Assembly: GCA_016223045.1 (NCBI GenBank)
Contig: JACRPT010000100.1
Span: 1-60,955, forward strand
Source of the DNA: Candidatus Eiseniibacteriota bacterium
GTDB taxonomy: Bacteria > Eisenbacteria > RBG-16-71-46
Length of the DNA: 60,955 nt
Direction of reading: 5' to 3'
In this document: positions 18,232-27,200 of the stretch, piece after piece
How the letters are laid out: each line of letters opens with the position of its first letter
How positions within the stretch are numbered: the first letter of the stretch is position 1
Notes under the pieces: model-generated
Databases searched by the model: none
Told to the model about the DNA's origin: nothing
What the model saw: only the letters and a program-made list of their open reading frames with translations
Position numbers and translations under genes: made by a program

Positions 18232-19428
18232 TCAGGAGACCTTGAACAGGGCCGCGATCCCGACATCGCCGGCGGCGCAGCCGAAGATCAGCACGTAGCC
18301 GCCGCCCAGGTCGGTCGCCTCCTCCAGCGCTTCGATCAGCACGCGCGTGAGCGTCGGTCCCTGCGGGTGCCCCCAGACCAGGGGACAGCCCGTGTTGTTC
18401 ATCTTGCGCCAGTCGTAGCCCGTGATCTTCGTGAAGATGACGTCGTTCGCCGCGAACGGGTTGTGGTTCTTGACCACGGCCATGTCGTCCATGGCGAGGC
18501 CGGTCCGCTTCAGCAGCTCCTGCACCGCGAACGCCGGGGCCTCGGGCATCAGGCTGGGCTGCGTGCGGACCTCGGCCTTGCCGACGAACTGGATGTCCAC
18601 CTCGGGCCGCGGGCTGAGCGCGCGCGCCTTCTCCCTGCTCGTGACCAGCAGCGTCGCCATGCCGTCGGACGCGTGGGTCTGCGTGCCTCCGGTGACACAG
18701 GTGTCGAGCTCGCGCTGGGCCCTGAGGGCGCCGAGGGTGAGCCGGCGCACGCCCAGGTCGTCGTCCACGCGCCCGAGCGGCCGGCCCGCGACGTTCAGCA
18801 CGTCGAGCGGGACCAGCACGCGCGCCAGGAAGCCGGACTCCTTCGCCTCGAAGTAGCGCAGGTGGCGCAGGTACGCCACCTCGTCCACTTCCCGGCGGTC
18901 AACCTTGTACTTGCGCGAGGTGATGCCGGCGGCGGTGATCATCGCCCTGCCGGTGGCCGGGTCGAAGCCGAAGTTGTCCCACACGTCGGCGATCGCCATG
19001 GTGCGCTGATGCGCCCGGCGCTCCGGGAAGACGCCGACCGGTGAGTCGCTGGTCCGGTCGAAGGTCAGCACGCCGACCACGTCCTTGGAGCCGGACTGGA
19101 CCTCGGCGCCGCCGAGCAGCACGGCCTGGAGCCCGGTGGCGCAGGCCTGCTCGACGTGGTAGCCGGGGAGGCGATGCCCCATGCAGCTCGCCACCAGCGG
19201 CGCGGTCCAGAACTTCCAGTGCCAGGGGATGGTCGAGCCGATGACCAGGTACTCGAGCTCGCTCTTCGGGACCTTCCTGAGCCCCAGGATCCGCGCCATG
19301 GACTCGCCGGCGAACTGGCCGATGTTGACCTCCGCCAGCGCGCTGGTCTGCCAGGCCGGGAAGTAGCTGCTTCCCCAGGTGCCGTAGGGGATCCTGGCAT
19401 CCGGGAACATCTGCGGTGCCTTCTTCAT
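18232..19428 (-). CDS. Thiolase-family acyl-CoA acetyltransferase
   Basis: 398 residues, the normal thiolase length. The acyl-accepting Cys is in E-Q-A-C-A-T-G (near residue 98). The N-H-N-P-F-A motif near 325 replaces the more usual N-E-A-F-A. The C-terminal catalytic region reads F-G-C-A-A-G-D instead of C-x-G-G-G, so it is a divergent branch, possibly specialised for a bulky or aromatic-derived acyl chain. The start ATG 19428 has AAGGAG 7 nt upstream. It is followed after 12 nt by the dehydrogenase/crotonase fusion, which should make the 3-ketoacyl-CoA it cleaves. Confidence 0.82.
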   Translation of the reverse strand: MKKAPQMFPDARIPYGTWGSSYFPAWQTSALAEVNIGQFAGESMARILGLRKVPKSELEYLVIGSTIPWHWKFWTAPLVASCMGHRLPGYHVEQACATGLQAVLLGGAEVQSGSKDVVGVLTFDRTSDSPVGVFPERRAHQRTMAIADVWDNFGFDPATGRAMITAAGITSRKYKVDRREVDEVAYLRHLRYFEAKESGFLARVLVPLDVLNVAGRPLGRVDDDLGVRRLTLGALRAQRELDTCVTGGTQTHASDGMATLLVTSREKARALSPRPEVDIQFVGKAEVRTQPSLMPEAPAFAVQELLKRTGLAMDDMAVVKNHNPFAANDVIFTKITGYDWRKMNNTGCPLVWGHPQGPTLTRVLIEALEEATDLGGGYVLIFGCAAGDVGIAALFKVS

Positions 19429-19591
19429 GGGTCTCTCCTTCGACGGAGCGGCGTGGCGACCACGGGCGCGTGGCTCCCGGCCGGTGGTCACCGTCTTTGC
19501 CGCGGCACCATCGCGCAGGCCGGCGGCTTCCTGCAAGTAGCTTCGGGTATCACGCGGCTCGTGGCGCGGGCGCTCCCGCGAAGGAGGCGGA

Positions 19592-20512
19592 TCAGAGCCG
19601 GAAGGCAACGCCGGCGGCGACGGCCAGCACGGTCAGCGCTCCGAAGACGACCTCGCTCACGCCCAACTGCCTGGTGGTCAGCCGCGGCCGCAGGCGGTAC
19701 AGGCCGTACAGCGCCCGCAGCCCCAGCAGCGCGATCGCGCCCGCGCCGAGCCAGGGCACGAGCGCGCGGCTGGCGAGCGAGAGCGCTCCTGCCAGCGCGA
19801 CCGCGTGCGCCACCAGGGCCGGCGCGATGGCGGCCGGCTCGCCGCGCTCCCTGCGCAGCCGCGCGCGCACGTACAGGACCGACGGCACGATCCGCGCGGC
19901 CAGGATCAGCCACAGGCCGAGCGCCGGGCCGACCGCCCGGCCGCCGGCCAGCGCGATCGCCGGCGCCACCGCGGCCAGCGCGAGCGCCCCGGCCAGCTCC
20001 GCGGCCAGCTCGCGCGAACGCCGGCCGAGATCGAGAGCGAGCGCGCTCGCCGCGAGCGGCGCGGCCAGCCCCAGCGCCAGCAGCGCGGGCCCGCGCGCCA
20101 GGAGCACGGCGCCGGCGAGCGCCAGGGCTCCGACCATCGCGCAGCCGGCGAACGCACGCTCGGCGGAGACGGTACGAGGATGGCGCCGGCCCCTGCGCCG
20201 GTCGGCGAGGAACAGCCTGAGCGGCTGGCGCGCGAGGAACGCCGAGACCGCGGCCACCGCCAGCAGGAACCCCGCGGTCGAGCATGCGACCAGCAGCCCC
20301 AGGACGATCGGCTCGGCGAGGAATGCCCAGCCCCCGTGCTCGACGGGGACCAGCACGCGCCTCCACGAGGCTAGATTCGGCCCGGCGCCCGCAGCGCCCG
20401 GAGCCCGATCCGCCGGCGCGCCGCCCGGAGTCCGACCCGCCGACGCGGTGCCCGGAGTCCGATCCACCGGCTCAGCGCCCGCTGCCCGATCCACCGGCGC
20501 GCCGTCCGGCAC
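19592..20512 (-). CDS. YwiC-like multi-pass membrane protein
   Basis: Up to 306 residues. The signature P-V-E-H-G-G-W-A-F-L-A-E-P and the following F-L-A-R-Q-P-L-R match the YwiC family, and about eight membrane helices follow. Its function is unknown. The first 50 residues in the longest frame are Pro/Ala/Arg-rich and are encoded by a 27-bp tandem repeat. No ribosome binding site precedes the GTG at 20512. A GTG at 20356, just before the conserved E-H-G-G-W and preceded by TGGAGG, would give a family-typical start, so the shorter 254-residue version may be the real protein. Confidence 0.7.
   Translation of the reverse strand: MPDGAPVDRAAGAEPVDRTPGTASAGRTPGGAPADRAPGAAGAGPNLASWRRVLVPVEHGGWAFLAEPIVLGLLVACSTAGFLLAVAAVSAFLARQPLRLFLADRRRGRRHPRTVSAERAFAGCAMVGALALAGAVLLARGPALLALGLAAPLAASALALDLGRRSRELAAELAGALALAAVAPAIALAGGRAVGPALGLWLILAARIVPSVLYVRARLRRERGEPAAIAPALVAHAVALAGALSLASRALVPWLGAGAIALLGLRALYGLYRLRPRLTTRQLGVSEVVFGALTVLAVAAGVAFRL
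20390..20509. repeat. 27-bp tandem repeat, 4.4 units
   Basis: Four full 27-bp units (20390-20416, 20417-20443, 20444-20470, 20471-20497) and a partial fifth share the core GCCCGGAGTCCGATCC. The period is nine codons, so changes in copy number would keep the YwiC-like gene in frame. It encodes Pro/Asp/Arg-rich nonamers on the minus strand if translated. Confidence 0.85.
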
Positions 20513-20521
20513 GGCCCGGCG

Positions 20522-21181
20522 CTACTTCTTCTTCAGCGATGCGAGCATCGCGTCGAACTCGCGGGCGGCGGCGTCCACGGTCCGCGCGGGTCCGGCGAGC
20601 TTGAAGAACACCGAGCCGTTCGCGCCGGTGACGATGGCGCCGAGCAGCTCGTGGTCCGGCTTCGTACCCTGCCCGTCACCGCCCATGCCCGCGTGCGCGA
20701 GGTAGGTGCCGCGCAGGCGCAGCCGGGAGATCTCGAGCCCGCCCGATGACCGGGTGGTGCGCTCGGGAGCGCCGGCATCGGCGAACTCGTCGGTCCAGCG
20801 CTGGAGGTTGGCATCCGTGCCCCCGCCCTGACCGGGACCGAAGTAGTACACGGCGCAGCGGGCGTCCTCGCTATCTCCCGCGGCGCGCGGGACGCCGTAG
20901 GTCGCGAGCCGCATCGCGCTGCCGGGCTCGCTGACCCAGCGCTTCGGCACCACCCATGCGACGCCCGGGTCGCCGCCGCTCTGGATCACGACCTCGGAGC
21001 CGCCGGGCATGCCCGGCGGCATCGCCGGCGCGTCCGCGCCGCTGACCACGCCACTGCCGCCGGTCTCACCGCCGCCCGCCTGCGGCGGAGCCGGCTGCCT
21101 GGCGGTGTTCCTGGACCACGCGTAGAACGCCAGCGCGGCCACGCCCATCACCAGCACAATCACCATCGCACGCATCTTCAT
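20522..21181 (-). CDS. Conserved-looking membrane-anchored protein of unknown function
   Basis: 219 residues with an N-terminal signal anchor (about 3-22), a Pro/Gly-rich linker (about 27-65) and a soluble domain starting at V-A-W-V-V-P-K-R-W-V. That domain contains M-R-L-A-T-Y-G-V-P, C-A-V-Y-Y-F-G-P-G-Q-G-G and R-W-T-D-E-F segments that look structurally ordered, ending in A-M-L-A-S-L-K-K-K. It should face the periplasm. ATG 21181 has a GGTGG about 8-9 nt upstream. No function is recognised. It is followed after 9 nt by the YwiC-like gene in its longest form. Confidence 0.7.
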   Translation of the reverse strand: MKMRAMVIVLVMGVAALAFYAWSRNTARQPAPPQAGGGETGGSGVVSGADAPAMPPGMPGGSEVVIQSGGDPGVAWVVPKRWVSEPGSAMRLATYGVPRAAGDSEDARCAVYYFGPGQGGGTDANLQRWTDEFADAGAPERTTRSSGGLEISRLRLRGTYLAHAGMGGDGQGTKPDHELLGAIVTGANGSVFFKLAGPARTVDAAAREFDAMLASLKKK

Positions 21182-21298
21182 GTCGCGTCCCACCTCTCGA
21201 GAAGTCGTTCCGCGGCCGGGCCCCGCGGGGGCCACGTCCCAGGTCTCCCGGCGGCGCGTACCGGGGTGGATAGCAGGCGGGACCCCGGTCGCGCAAGC

Positions 21299-21322
21299 GC
21301 GGGCCCGCCACGCGGGCCCGCC
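21299..21322 (-). terminator. Hairpin terminator after msrA
   Basis: Two copies of the self-complementary decamer GCGGGCCCGC (21299-21308 and 21312-21321) with a 3-nt loop lie 6 nt downstream of the msrA stop on the minus strand. The stem is very stable. Confidence 0.6.
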
Positions 21323-21327
21323 TGAAC

Positions 21328-21897
21328 CTATCGCTCCGCGCGTCCGGCCGCGGACTTCTTCAGCCGCGCGGCGTACTTCGCGCGCAGCTTCGCCACCTTG
21401 GGCGCGATGACCGCGCGGCAGTAGGGCTGCTCCGAGTTCCGGCGGTAGTACTCCCGATGATGGTCCTCCGCAGGATGGAACTCCGCAAACGGCGCCAGCC
21501 CGGTCACGATCGGGGCGTCGAAGGCGTGCGCATCGGCGAGCCCGGCGATCACCTGCTCGGCGGTCCGCCGCTGCTCGGGCGAGTGGTGGAAGATCGCCGA
21601 GCGGTACTGCGTCCCGACGTCCTCGCCCTGCCGGTCGGGCGTGGTCGGGTCGTGGAAGGCGAAGAAGAACTCGAGGATCTCGCGGTACGAGATGACCTCC
21701 GGGTCAAAGGTGATGCGGGCCACCTCGGCGTGCCCGGTCTCCCCCGCGCAGACCTGCTGGTAGGTCGGATGCGGCGTGTGGCCGCCCGCGTAGCCGGGCT
21801 CGACGCGCTCGACGCCTTCGAGCTGCTCGAAGACCGCCTCCATGCACCAGAAGCAGCCCCCGGCCAGGGTGGCGACCTCGGTTCGACGCTGTCCCAT
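21328..21897 (-). CDS. msrA: Peptide-methionine (S)-S-oxide reductase MsrA
   Basis: 189 residues. It reduces methionine sulfoxide in proteins using thioredoxin. The catalytic motif G-C-F-W-C sits at residues 14-18 and is followed by V-E-P-G-Y-A-G-G-H, the H-A-E-V block and the D-V-G-T-Q-Y-R-S-A-I-F segment that shape the active site. There is no signal peptide, so it acts in the cytoplasm. No MsrB domain is fused. ATG 21897 is preceded by GAGGAGG at good spacing, and a strong hairpin follows the stop. It appears to be a single-gene unit. Confidence 0.95.
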   Translation of the reverse strand: MGQRRTEVATLAGGCFWCMEAVFEQLEGVERVEPGYAGGHTPHPTYQQVCAGETGHAEVARITFDPEVISYREILEFFFAFHDPTTPDRQGEDVGTQYRSAIFHHSPEQRRTAEQVIAGLADAHAFDAPIVTGLAPFAEFHPAEDHHREYYRRNSEQPYCRAVIAPKVAKLRAKYAARLKKSAAGRAER

Positions 21898-22050
21898 GGC
21901 TTCCTCCTCGGCGCGGCTCGTGGTCGTCGGCGGTGCGGCCGTCGCGGCCTGCGGCGCCGAGGATACGCGAAGCGGGCGCGGGGCGTGGGGGCTGCCTCAC
22001 GCCGGACGCACGGTCAACGCACCACCCCAGCTCCCACGACGGGTTCGCCC

Positions 22051-22079
22051 TTGAATCGGAGATTCACCATATGCATAAT
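22051..22079 (+). promoter_or_regulatory. Promoter and palindromic operator of the toxin-antitoxin pair
   Basis: TTGAAT (22051-22056) and CATAAT (22074-22079) are spaced 17 nt. The perfect palindrome TGAATC-GGA-GATTCA (22052-22066) covers the -35 box, the right place for repression by the antitoxin's helix-turn-helix. This patch is locally AT-rich compared with its surroundings. Confidence 0.65.
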
Positions 22080-22110
22080 CTGGTCGCAGGGTGGACGGGA
22101 GGGGGCGGGG

Positions 22111-22431
22111 ATGCGGAGGTGGCGGCGGGGCGTGCTTTCGAGGATTTGCGCGCTGGCGAGACGGCGGAGGGTCCGGTTCACCCACAAGGCCGTTCGGGAA
22201 CTGGCGGAGCTCGGTCTCGACGAAGAGGACGGTCGCGATGTCCTCGCGACACTTGCGGGGGCGGACTCGGCGGGCCGCGTCCGGTCGGAGATCAGCGGCG
22301 AGTGGATGTACGTCTTCAAGCCGGTCGTGGGCAGCATGCTCATCTACATGAAGGTGGTCCTGCGCGCCGACTGCATCGTGGTCTCGTTCCATGAAGAGGG
22401 GCACGGCGATGGCGACGAAGGTTCGGAGTAG
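22111..22431 (+). CDS. MqsR-like toxin of a type II toxin-antitoxin pair
   Basis: 106 residues. The pattern F-T-H-K-A-V-R-E-L-A-E-L-G-L, then S-G-E-W-M-Y-V-F-K-P, then Y-M-K-V-V-L and V-V-S-F-H-E resembles the compact MqsR RNase fold, in which the mRNA interferase acts at GCU/GCA-like sites. The frame is open far upstream, but the ATG at 22111 lies about 25 nt after the predicted transcript start and has GGGAGGGGG before it. The end overlaps the antitoxin gene by about 23 nt. Toxin-before-antitoxin order is typical of mqsRA. The family call rests on motif resemblance plus the MqsA-like partner. Confidence 0.65.
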   Translation: MRRWRRGVLSRICALARRRRVRFTHKAVRELAELGLDEEDGRDVLATLAGADSAGRVRSEISGEWMYVFKPVVGSMLIYMKVVLRADCIVVSFHEEGHGDGDEGSE

Positions 22432-22879
22432 GAGCGGAAGGGACGCGGGCAGGTCGCCGATCTCCCGGCACGCGGAAGACGCCTGCCCCGACTGCGGGAC
22501 GATCATGCGGGTGCGGAGGGGAACACTCCGGCTGCCCGTGAACGGCGAGGAGGTTTCCGTTCCAGACTCTCCGCACCTTCGTTGCCAGAAGTGTCGCGAG
22601 GTCGTGCTGACGATGGACCAGGCTCGCCGGTTGCGCGAGCGCGCGCTCGAGACCTATCGGAAGGAGTACGAGCTCCTGACCGCCCCGGAGATCCGTGCGA
22701 TCCGGAAGCGGTATCGCCTGACGCAGGCACAGCTCGCGCGGCTGCTTCGCCTCGGCAGCAACACGATCTCCCGCTGGGAGGCGGGGCGCAACGTCCAGAC
22801 GGCCGCGATGGACGTGCTGCTTCGACTCATCCGGGACATTCCCGGGAGCCTTGACTACCTCCGCAAGCACGCGGCCTGA
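22409..22879 (+). CDS. MqsA-like zinc-ribbon/helix-turn-helix antitoxin
   Basis: 156 residues from the ATG at 22409 (GAGGGG 8 nt upstream; an ATG at 22391 is also possible). The N-terminal half has two Cys pairs, C26-P-D-C29 and C59-Q-K-C62, expected to hold the zinc that structures the toxin-binding domain. The C-terminal half is an XRE-type helix-turn-helix (about 95-140) with L-T-Q-A-Q-L-A-R-L-L and N-T-I-S-R-W-E-A-G-R. It should neutralise the toxin and repress the operon through the palindrome at 22052-22066. The domain order is that of MqsA/YgiT proteins. Confidence 0.82.
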   Translation: MATKVRSRSGRDAGRSPISRHAEDACPDCGTIMRVRRGTLRLPVNGEEVSVPDSPHLRCQKCREVVLTMDQARRLRERALETYRKEYELLTAPEIRAIRKRYRLTQAQLARLLRLGSNTISRWEAGRNVQTAAMDVLLRLIRDIPGSLDYLRKHAA

Positions 22880-23119
22880 CCCGGTCATCTCTGGGGGCGG
22901 AAGGGTCGAGAGACGCCGGGCCAGAGGAGCCGCCCGCCCAACCCTGCCCGGCGCGGCAGAATCCGCTCCCAGCGCCCCTCGGCCGCCGGCTCTGCTGACG
23001 CCGTCCTGACGCGCCGCGCGCCCCGGTTCGTGTAGACTGTCGCCCCATCGCGCCGCGCAGGCGCCAACCGCGCGGCCGGCCGGCCGCGGAGACCAGAACC
23101 GACCATCCCGGGCTCCCCC

Positions 23120-24274
23120 ATGTCACGAACCGCCATTTCGTCGTCCCCCCGTCCTCGTCGCCCGGCCCGCCTCGCGCGCCCCGGCCTCGCCCTGCTGGCG
23201 GCCGCGGCAGCCGCCGCGCTCTCCGGCTGCGCGGCCCCGCCGAAGCCCCGCGCCCCGCGCGTCCCGGTCACGGTCGCCACCGCGGTCGAGCGCGCGATGC
23301 CGTTCGCGCTCCTCTCGACCGGCACGGTCGAGCCGCTCCAGACCGCGGCGGTGGGCTCGCAGGTGGGCGGCGTGGTCGAGCGCGTGGCGTTCCGCGAGGG
23401 CGACCAGGTACGCGCGGGGCAGGTGCTGTTCCGGCTCGACCCGCGCCCGTTCCGCGCGGCGCTCGAGCAGGCGCAGGCCGCGCTCGCGCGCGACCGCGCG
23501 CAGGCGGAGAGCGCACGGCTCGAAGCCGAGCGCGCGAAGCGGCTGTTCGAGCAGAGCCTGCTCTCGCAGTCCGAGTGGGACCAGAAGCGCGCGGCGGCCG
23601 AGGCCTGGGCGGGCACGGTGCGCGCGGACTCGGCGGCGGCGGGCACGGCGCGGCTCAACCTGGAGTACGCCGCGATCCGCGCCCCGATCGCGGGCCGCAC
23701 CGGGCGCCTCATGGTGCACGAGGGCGACTACGTCAAGACCGCGACGGCCGAGCCGCTGGTCACCATCAACCAGCTCCACCCGGTGCGCGTGCGCTTCACC
23801 GTACCGGTGAGCGCGGTGCCGCTGGTGCAGCGCTACCGCGGCGCGCGCCCGCGCGTGCTGGTGCGGCAGGCGGGCGCCGACTCCGCGGCGCTCGACGGCG
23901 ACCTGGTGTTCGTGGACAACGCGGTGGACCAGGCGAGCGGCACGCTGCTCCTCAAGGGCGAGTTCGCGAACCGCGACGGGCGGTTGACCCCGGGCGAGTT
24001 CGTGGACGTCCGGCTGGTGCTCTACGTGGAGCCGCGCGCGACGGTGGTGCCGGCGCCGGCGGTGACGGTGGGACAGCAGGGGCCGTACGTGTACGTGCTG
24101 AACCCGGACTCGACGGTCTCACCGCGCCCGGTTTCGATCGAGCGCACGGTGGACGAGATGTCCATCGTCACCCGCGGCCTCGAGCCCGGAGAGACGGTGA
24201 TCACGGACGGGCAGCTCCGCCTGGCGCCCGGCGCGAAGGTGGTGGTGCGGCAGGGCTCCGCGGGATCGCCGTGA
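23120..24274 (+). CDS. RND efflux pump periplasmic adaptor (membrane fusion lipoprotein)
   Basis: 384 residues. An Ala-rich signal ends in the lipobox L-S-G-C, so it is anchored as a lipoprotein. Next come a lipoyl-like half (V-G-G-V-V-E-R-V-A-F-R-E-G-D-Q-V), an alpha-helical hairpin (about 115-170), a second lipoyl half (A-I-R-A-P-I-A-G-R-T-G) and beta-barrel and membrane-proximal domains. It bridges the inner-membrane pump encoded next to it and an outer-membrane channel that is not in this window. The stop overlaps the pump's start as GTGA, so the two are coupled. The class is MdtA/AcrA-like; the substrate is unknown. Confidence 0.92.
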   Translation: MSRTAISSSPRPRRPARLARPGLALLAAAAAAALSGCAAPPKPRAPRVPVTVATAVERAMPFALLSTGTVEPLQTAAVGSQVGGVVERVAFREGDQVRAGQVLFRLDPRPFRAALEQAQAALARDRAQAESARLEAERAKRLFEQSLLSQSEWDQKRAAAEAWAGTVRADSAAAGTARLNLEYAAIRAPIAGRTGRLMVHEGDYVKTATAEPLVTINQLHPVRVRFTVPVSAVPLVQRYRGARPRVLVRQAGADSAALDGDLVFVDNAVDQASGTLLLKGEFANRDGRLTPGEFVDVRLVLYVEPRATVVPAPAVTVGQQGPYVYVLNPDSTVSPRPVSIERTVDEMSIVTRGLEPGETVITDGQLRLAPGAKVVVRQGSAGSP

Positions 24275-27200
24275 ACCTCTCCGCGCTCTTCATCCAGCGG
24301 CCGGTCATGACGACGCTGGTCATGATCGGCATCCTGATCTTCGGGATCGTCGGCTACTCGCTGCTGCCGGTGAGCGACCTGCCCAACGTGGACTACCCGG
24401 TGATCTCGGTGAACGCGAGCCTCCCGGGCGCCTCCCCGGAGACCATGGCCTCGGCGGTCGCCACGCCGCTCGAGAAGCAGTTCACCACCATCGCGGGTCT
24501 CGACGCGATGACCTCCTCGAGCGGCCAGGGTTCGACCTCGATCACGCTCCAGTTCGCGCTCGACCGCAACATCGACGCCGCGGCGCAGGACGTGCAAGCC
24601 GCGATCGCGAAGACGCTGCGCGCCCTGCCGACCGGGATCATCCCGCCCTCCTACCAGAAGGTGAACCCGGCCGACCAGCCGATCCTCTACCTGGCGCTCA
24701 CCTCGAAGATGCTGCCGCTCTCGAAGCTCGACGAGTACGCGGAGAACGTGCTGGCGCAGCGCATCTCGATGGTGAAGGGGGTGGCGCAGGTCTCGGTGTT
24801 CGGCGCGCAGAAGTACGCGGTGCGCGTGCGCCTCGACCCCGCGGCGCTGTCCTCGCGCGGCATCGCCATCGGCGACGTCTCCGCGGCGATCCAGGCCGCG
24901 AACGTGAACCTGCCGACCGGCATCCTGTGGGGGCCGAACAAGGCGGCGACGGTGCAGGCGACCGGGCAGCTGCGCGACGCGCAGGGGTTCGGCGACCTGG
25001 TGGTGGCCTACCGCCACGGCGCGCCGGTGCGGCTGCGCGACCTCGCGCAGGTGGTGGACGGCGTGCAGAACGACAAGGTCGCGAGCTGGTACCGCGGCCA
25101 GCGCTCGGTCGTGCTCGCGGTGCAGCGCCAGCCGGGCACCAACACGGTGCAGGTGGCGGACGGCGTGCAGGCGCTGCTGCGGCGCGCCGCCGCGCAGCTG
25201 CCGGCCTCGGTCGAGGTTCACCCGCTCTACGACCGCTCGGCCTCCATCCGCACGTCGGTGAGGGACGTGAAGTTCACGCTGCTGCTGACGCTGGTGCTGG
25301 TGGTGCTGGTGATCTTCCTGTTCCTGCGCAACCTGCCCGCGACCGTCATCCCGAGCCTGGCGCTGCCGCTCTCGGTGATCGGCACGTTCGCGGTGATGCA
25401 GCGCATGGGCTACAGCATCGACAACCTGTCGCTGATGGCGCTCACGCTCTCGGTGGGCTTCGTGGTGGACGACGCCATCGTGATGCTCGAGAACATCCAC
25501 CGCCACATGGAGGCCGGGAAGCCGGCGTTCCGCGCGGCGCTCGACGGCTCGCGCGAGATCGGCTTTACCATCCTCTCGATGACGCTGTCGCTGGTGGCGG
25601 TGTTCATCCCGGTGCTGCTGATGGGCGGACTGCTGGGGCGGCTGTTCCACGAGTTCGCGGTGACCATCAGCGCGGCCATCCTCGTGTCCGGGTTCGTGTC
25701 GCTCACCCTGACGCCGATGCTGTGCAGCCGGTTCCTCAAGCCCGAGCACGCGCTCCGGCACGGTCACGCCTACCTGGCGATCGAGGGCGCCTACCAGCGC
25801 ACGCTCGGGTTCTACGAGCGGACGCTGGTCTGGGTGATGGACCACCGGCGCAGCGCGATGCTGTTCTCGCTCGGCATCCTCGCGGGGACGGTGGCGCTGT
25901 TCCTGGTGGTGCCGAAGGGCTTCATCACCAGCGAGGACACCTCGCAGATCTTCGCCACCACCGAGACCGCCGAGGGCACGTCGTTCGAAGCGATGGTCAG
26001 GCACCAGCAGGCGGTGGCCGCGATCGTGGCGCAGGACCCCAACGTGCTCGACTTCATGTCGTCGGTGGGCGCGGGAGGCCCCAGCGGCGTCGGCAACCAG
26101 GGGCGCATCTTCATGCACCTCAGGCCGCGCTCGCAGCGCGCGCTTTCCGCCGACCAGGTGATCCGCGAGCTGCAGCCGAAGGTCGCCCAGGTGCCCGGCA
26201 TCCGGGTCTACCTGATGAACCCGCCGGTGATCAACGTCGGCGGCAGGATGTCGAAGAGCCAGTACCAGTACACGCTCCAGAGCACCGACGTGCAGGCGCT
26301 CTACGACGGCTCGAACGCGCTGCTCGCACGGCTGCGCGAGGCGCCGGGCCTGCAGGACGTGACCAGCGACCTGCAGATCAAGAACCCGCAGGTGAACGTG
26401 GAGATCGACCGCGCGCGCGCCTCGGCGCTCGGCGTGACGCCGCGGCAGATCGAGGAGGCGCTCTACGACGCCTACGGCTCGCGGCAGGTCTCGACCATCT
26501 ACACGCCCAACGACCAGTACTGGGTGATCATGGAGCTGATGCCCGAGCACCAGCGCGACCTGTCGGCGCTCCAGCAGCTCTACGTGGGCTCGACGAACGG
26601 GACGCTGGTCCCGCTCTCCGCGGTGGCGCGGCTCTCGCCCGGTCTCGGGCCCCTGACCGTGAACCACATGGGGCAGATCCCGGCGGTGACGCTGTCGTTC
26701 AACCTGAAGCCCGGCACGGCGCTCGGCCAGGCGGTGGACGCGGTGCAGCGCACCGCGCGCGAAACCCTGCCCTCGACCATCACCGGCAGCTTCTTCGGCA
26801 CCGCGCAGGTGTTCCAGTCGAGCCAGCAGGGGCTGCTCGCGCTGCTGGTGCTGGCGGTGCTCGTCATCTACCTGGTGCTCGGCGTCCTCTACGAGAGCTT
26901 CATCCACCCGCTCACCATCCTCTCGGGGCTGCCGTTCGCGGGATTCGGCGCGCTGCTGACGCTCGTGGTCTTCCGCACCGAGCTGAGCATCTACGCCTTC
27001 GTCGGCATCATCATGCTGATCGGCCTGGTGAAGAAGAACGCCATCATGATGATCGACTTCGCGCTCGACGCCGAGCGCACCGAGGGCAAGCCCGCACGCG
27101 CGGCCATCCTCGCGGCGTGCAGCATCCGCTTCCGCCCGATCATGATGACCACCATGGCGGCGCTGATGGGCACGCTGCCGATCGCCATCGGCTTCGGCGC

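Noticed and set aside
23033-23038. TAGACT as promoter of the RND operon
   Set aside because: No -35 match at 15-19 nt spacing; one hexamer in GC-rich DNA is not enough to call it.
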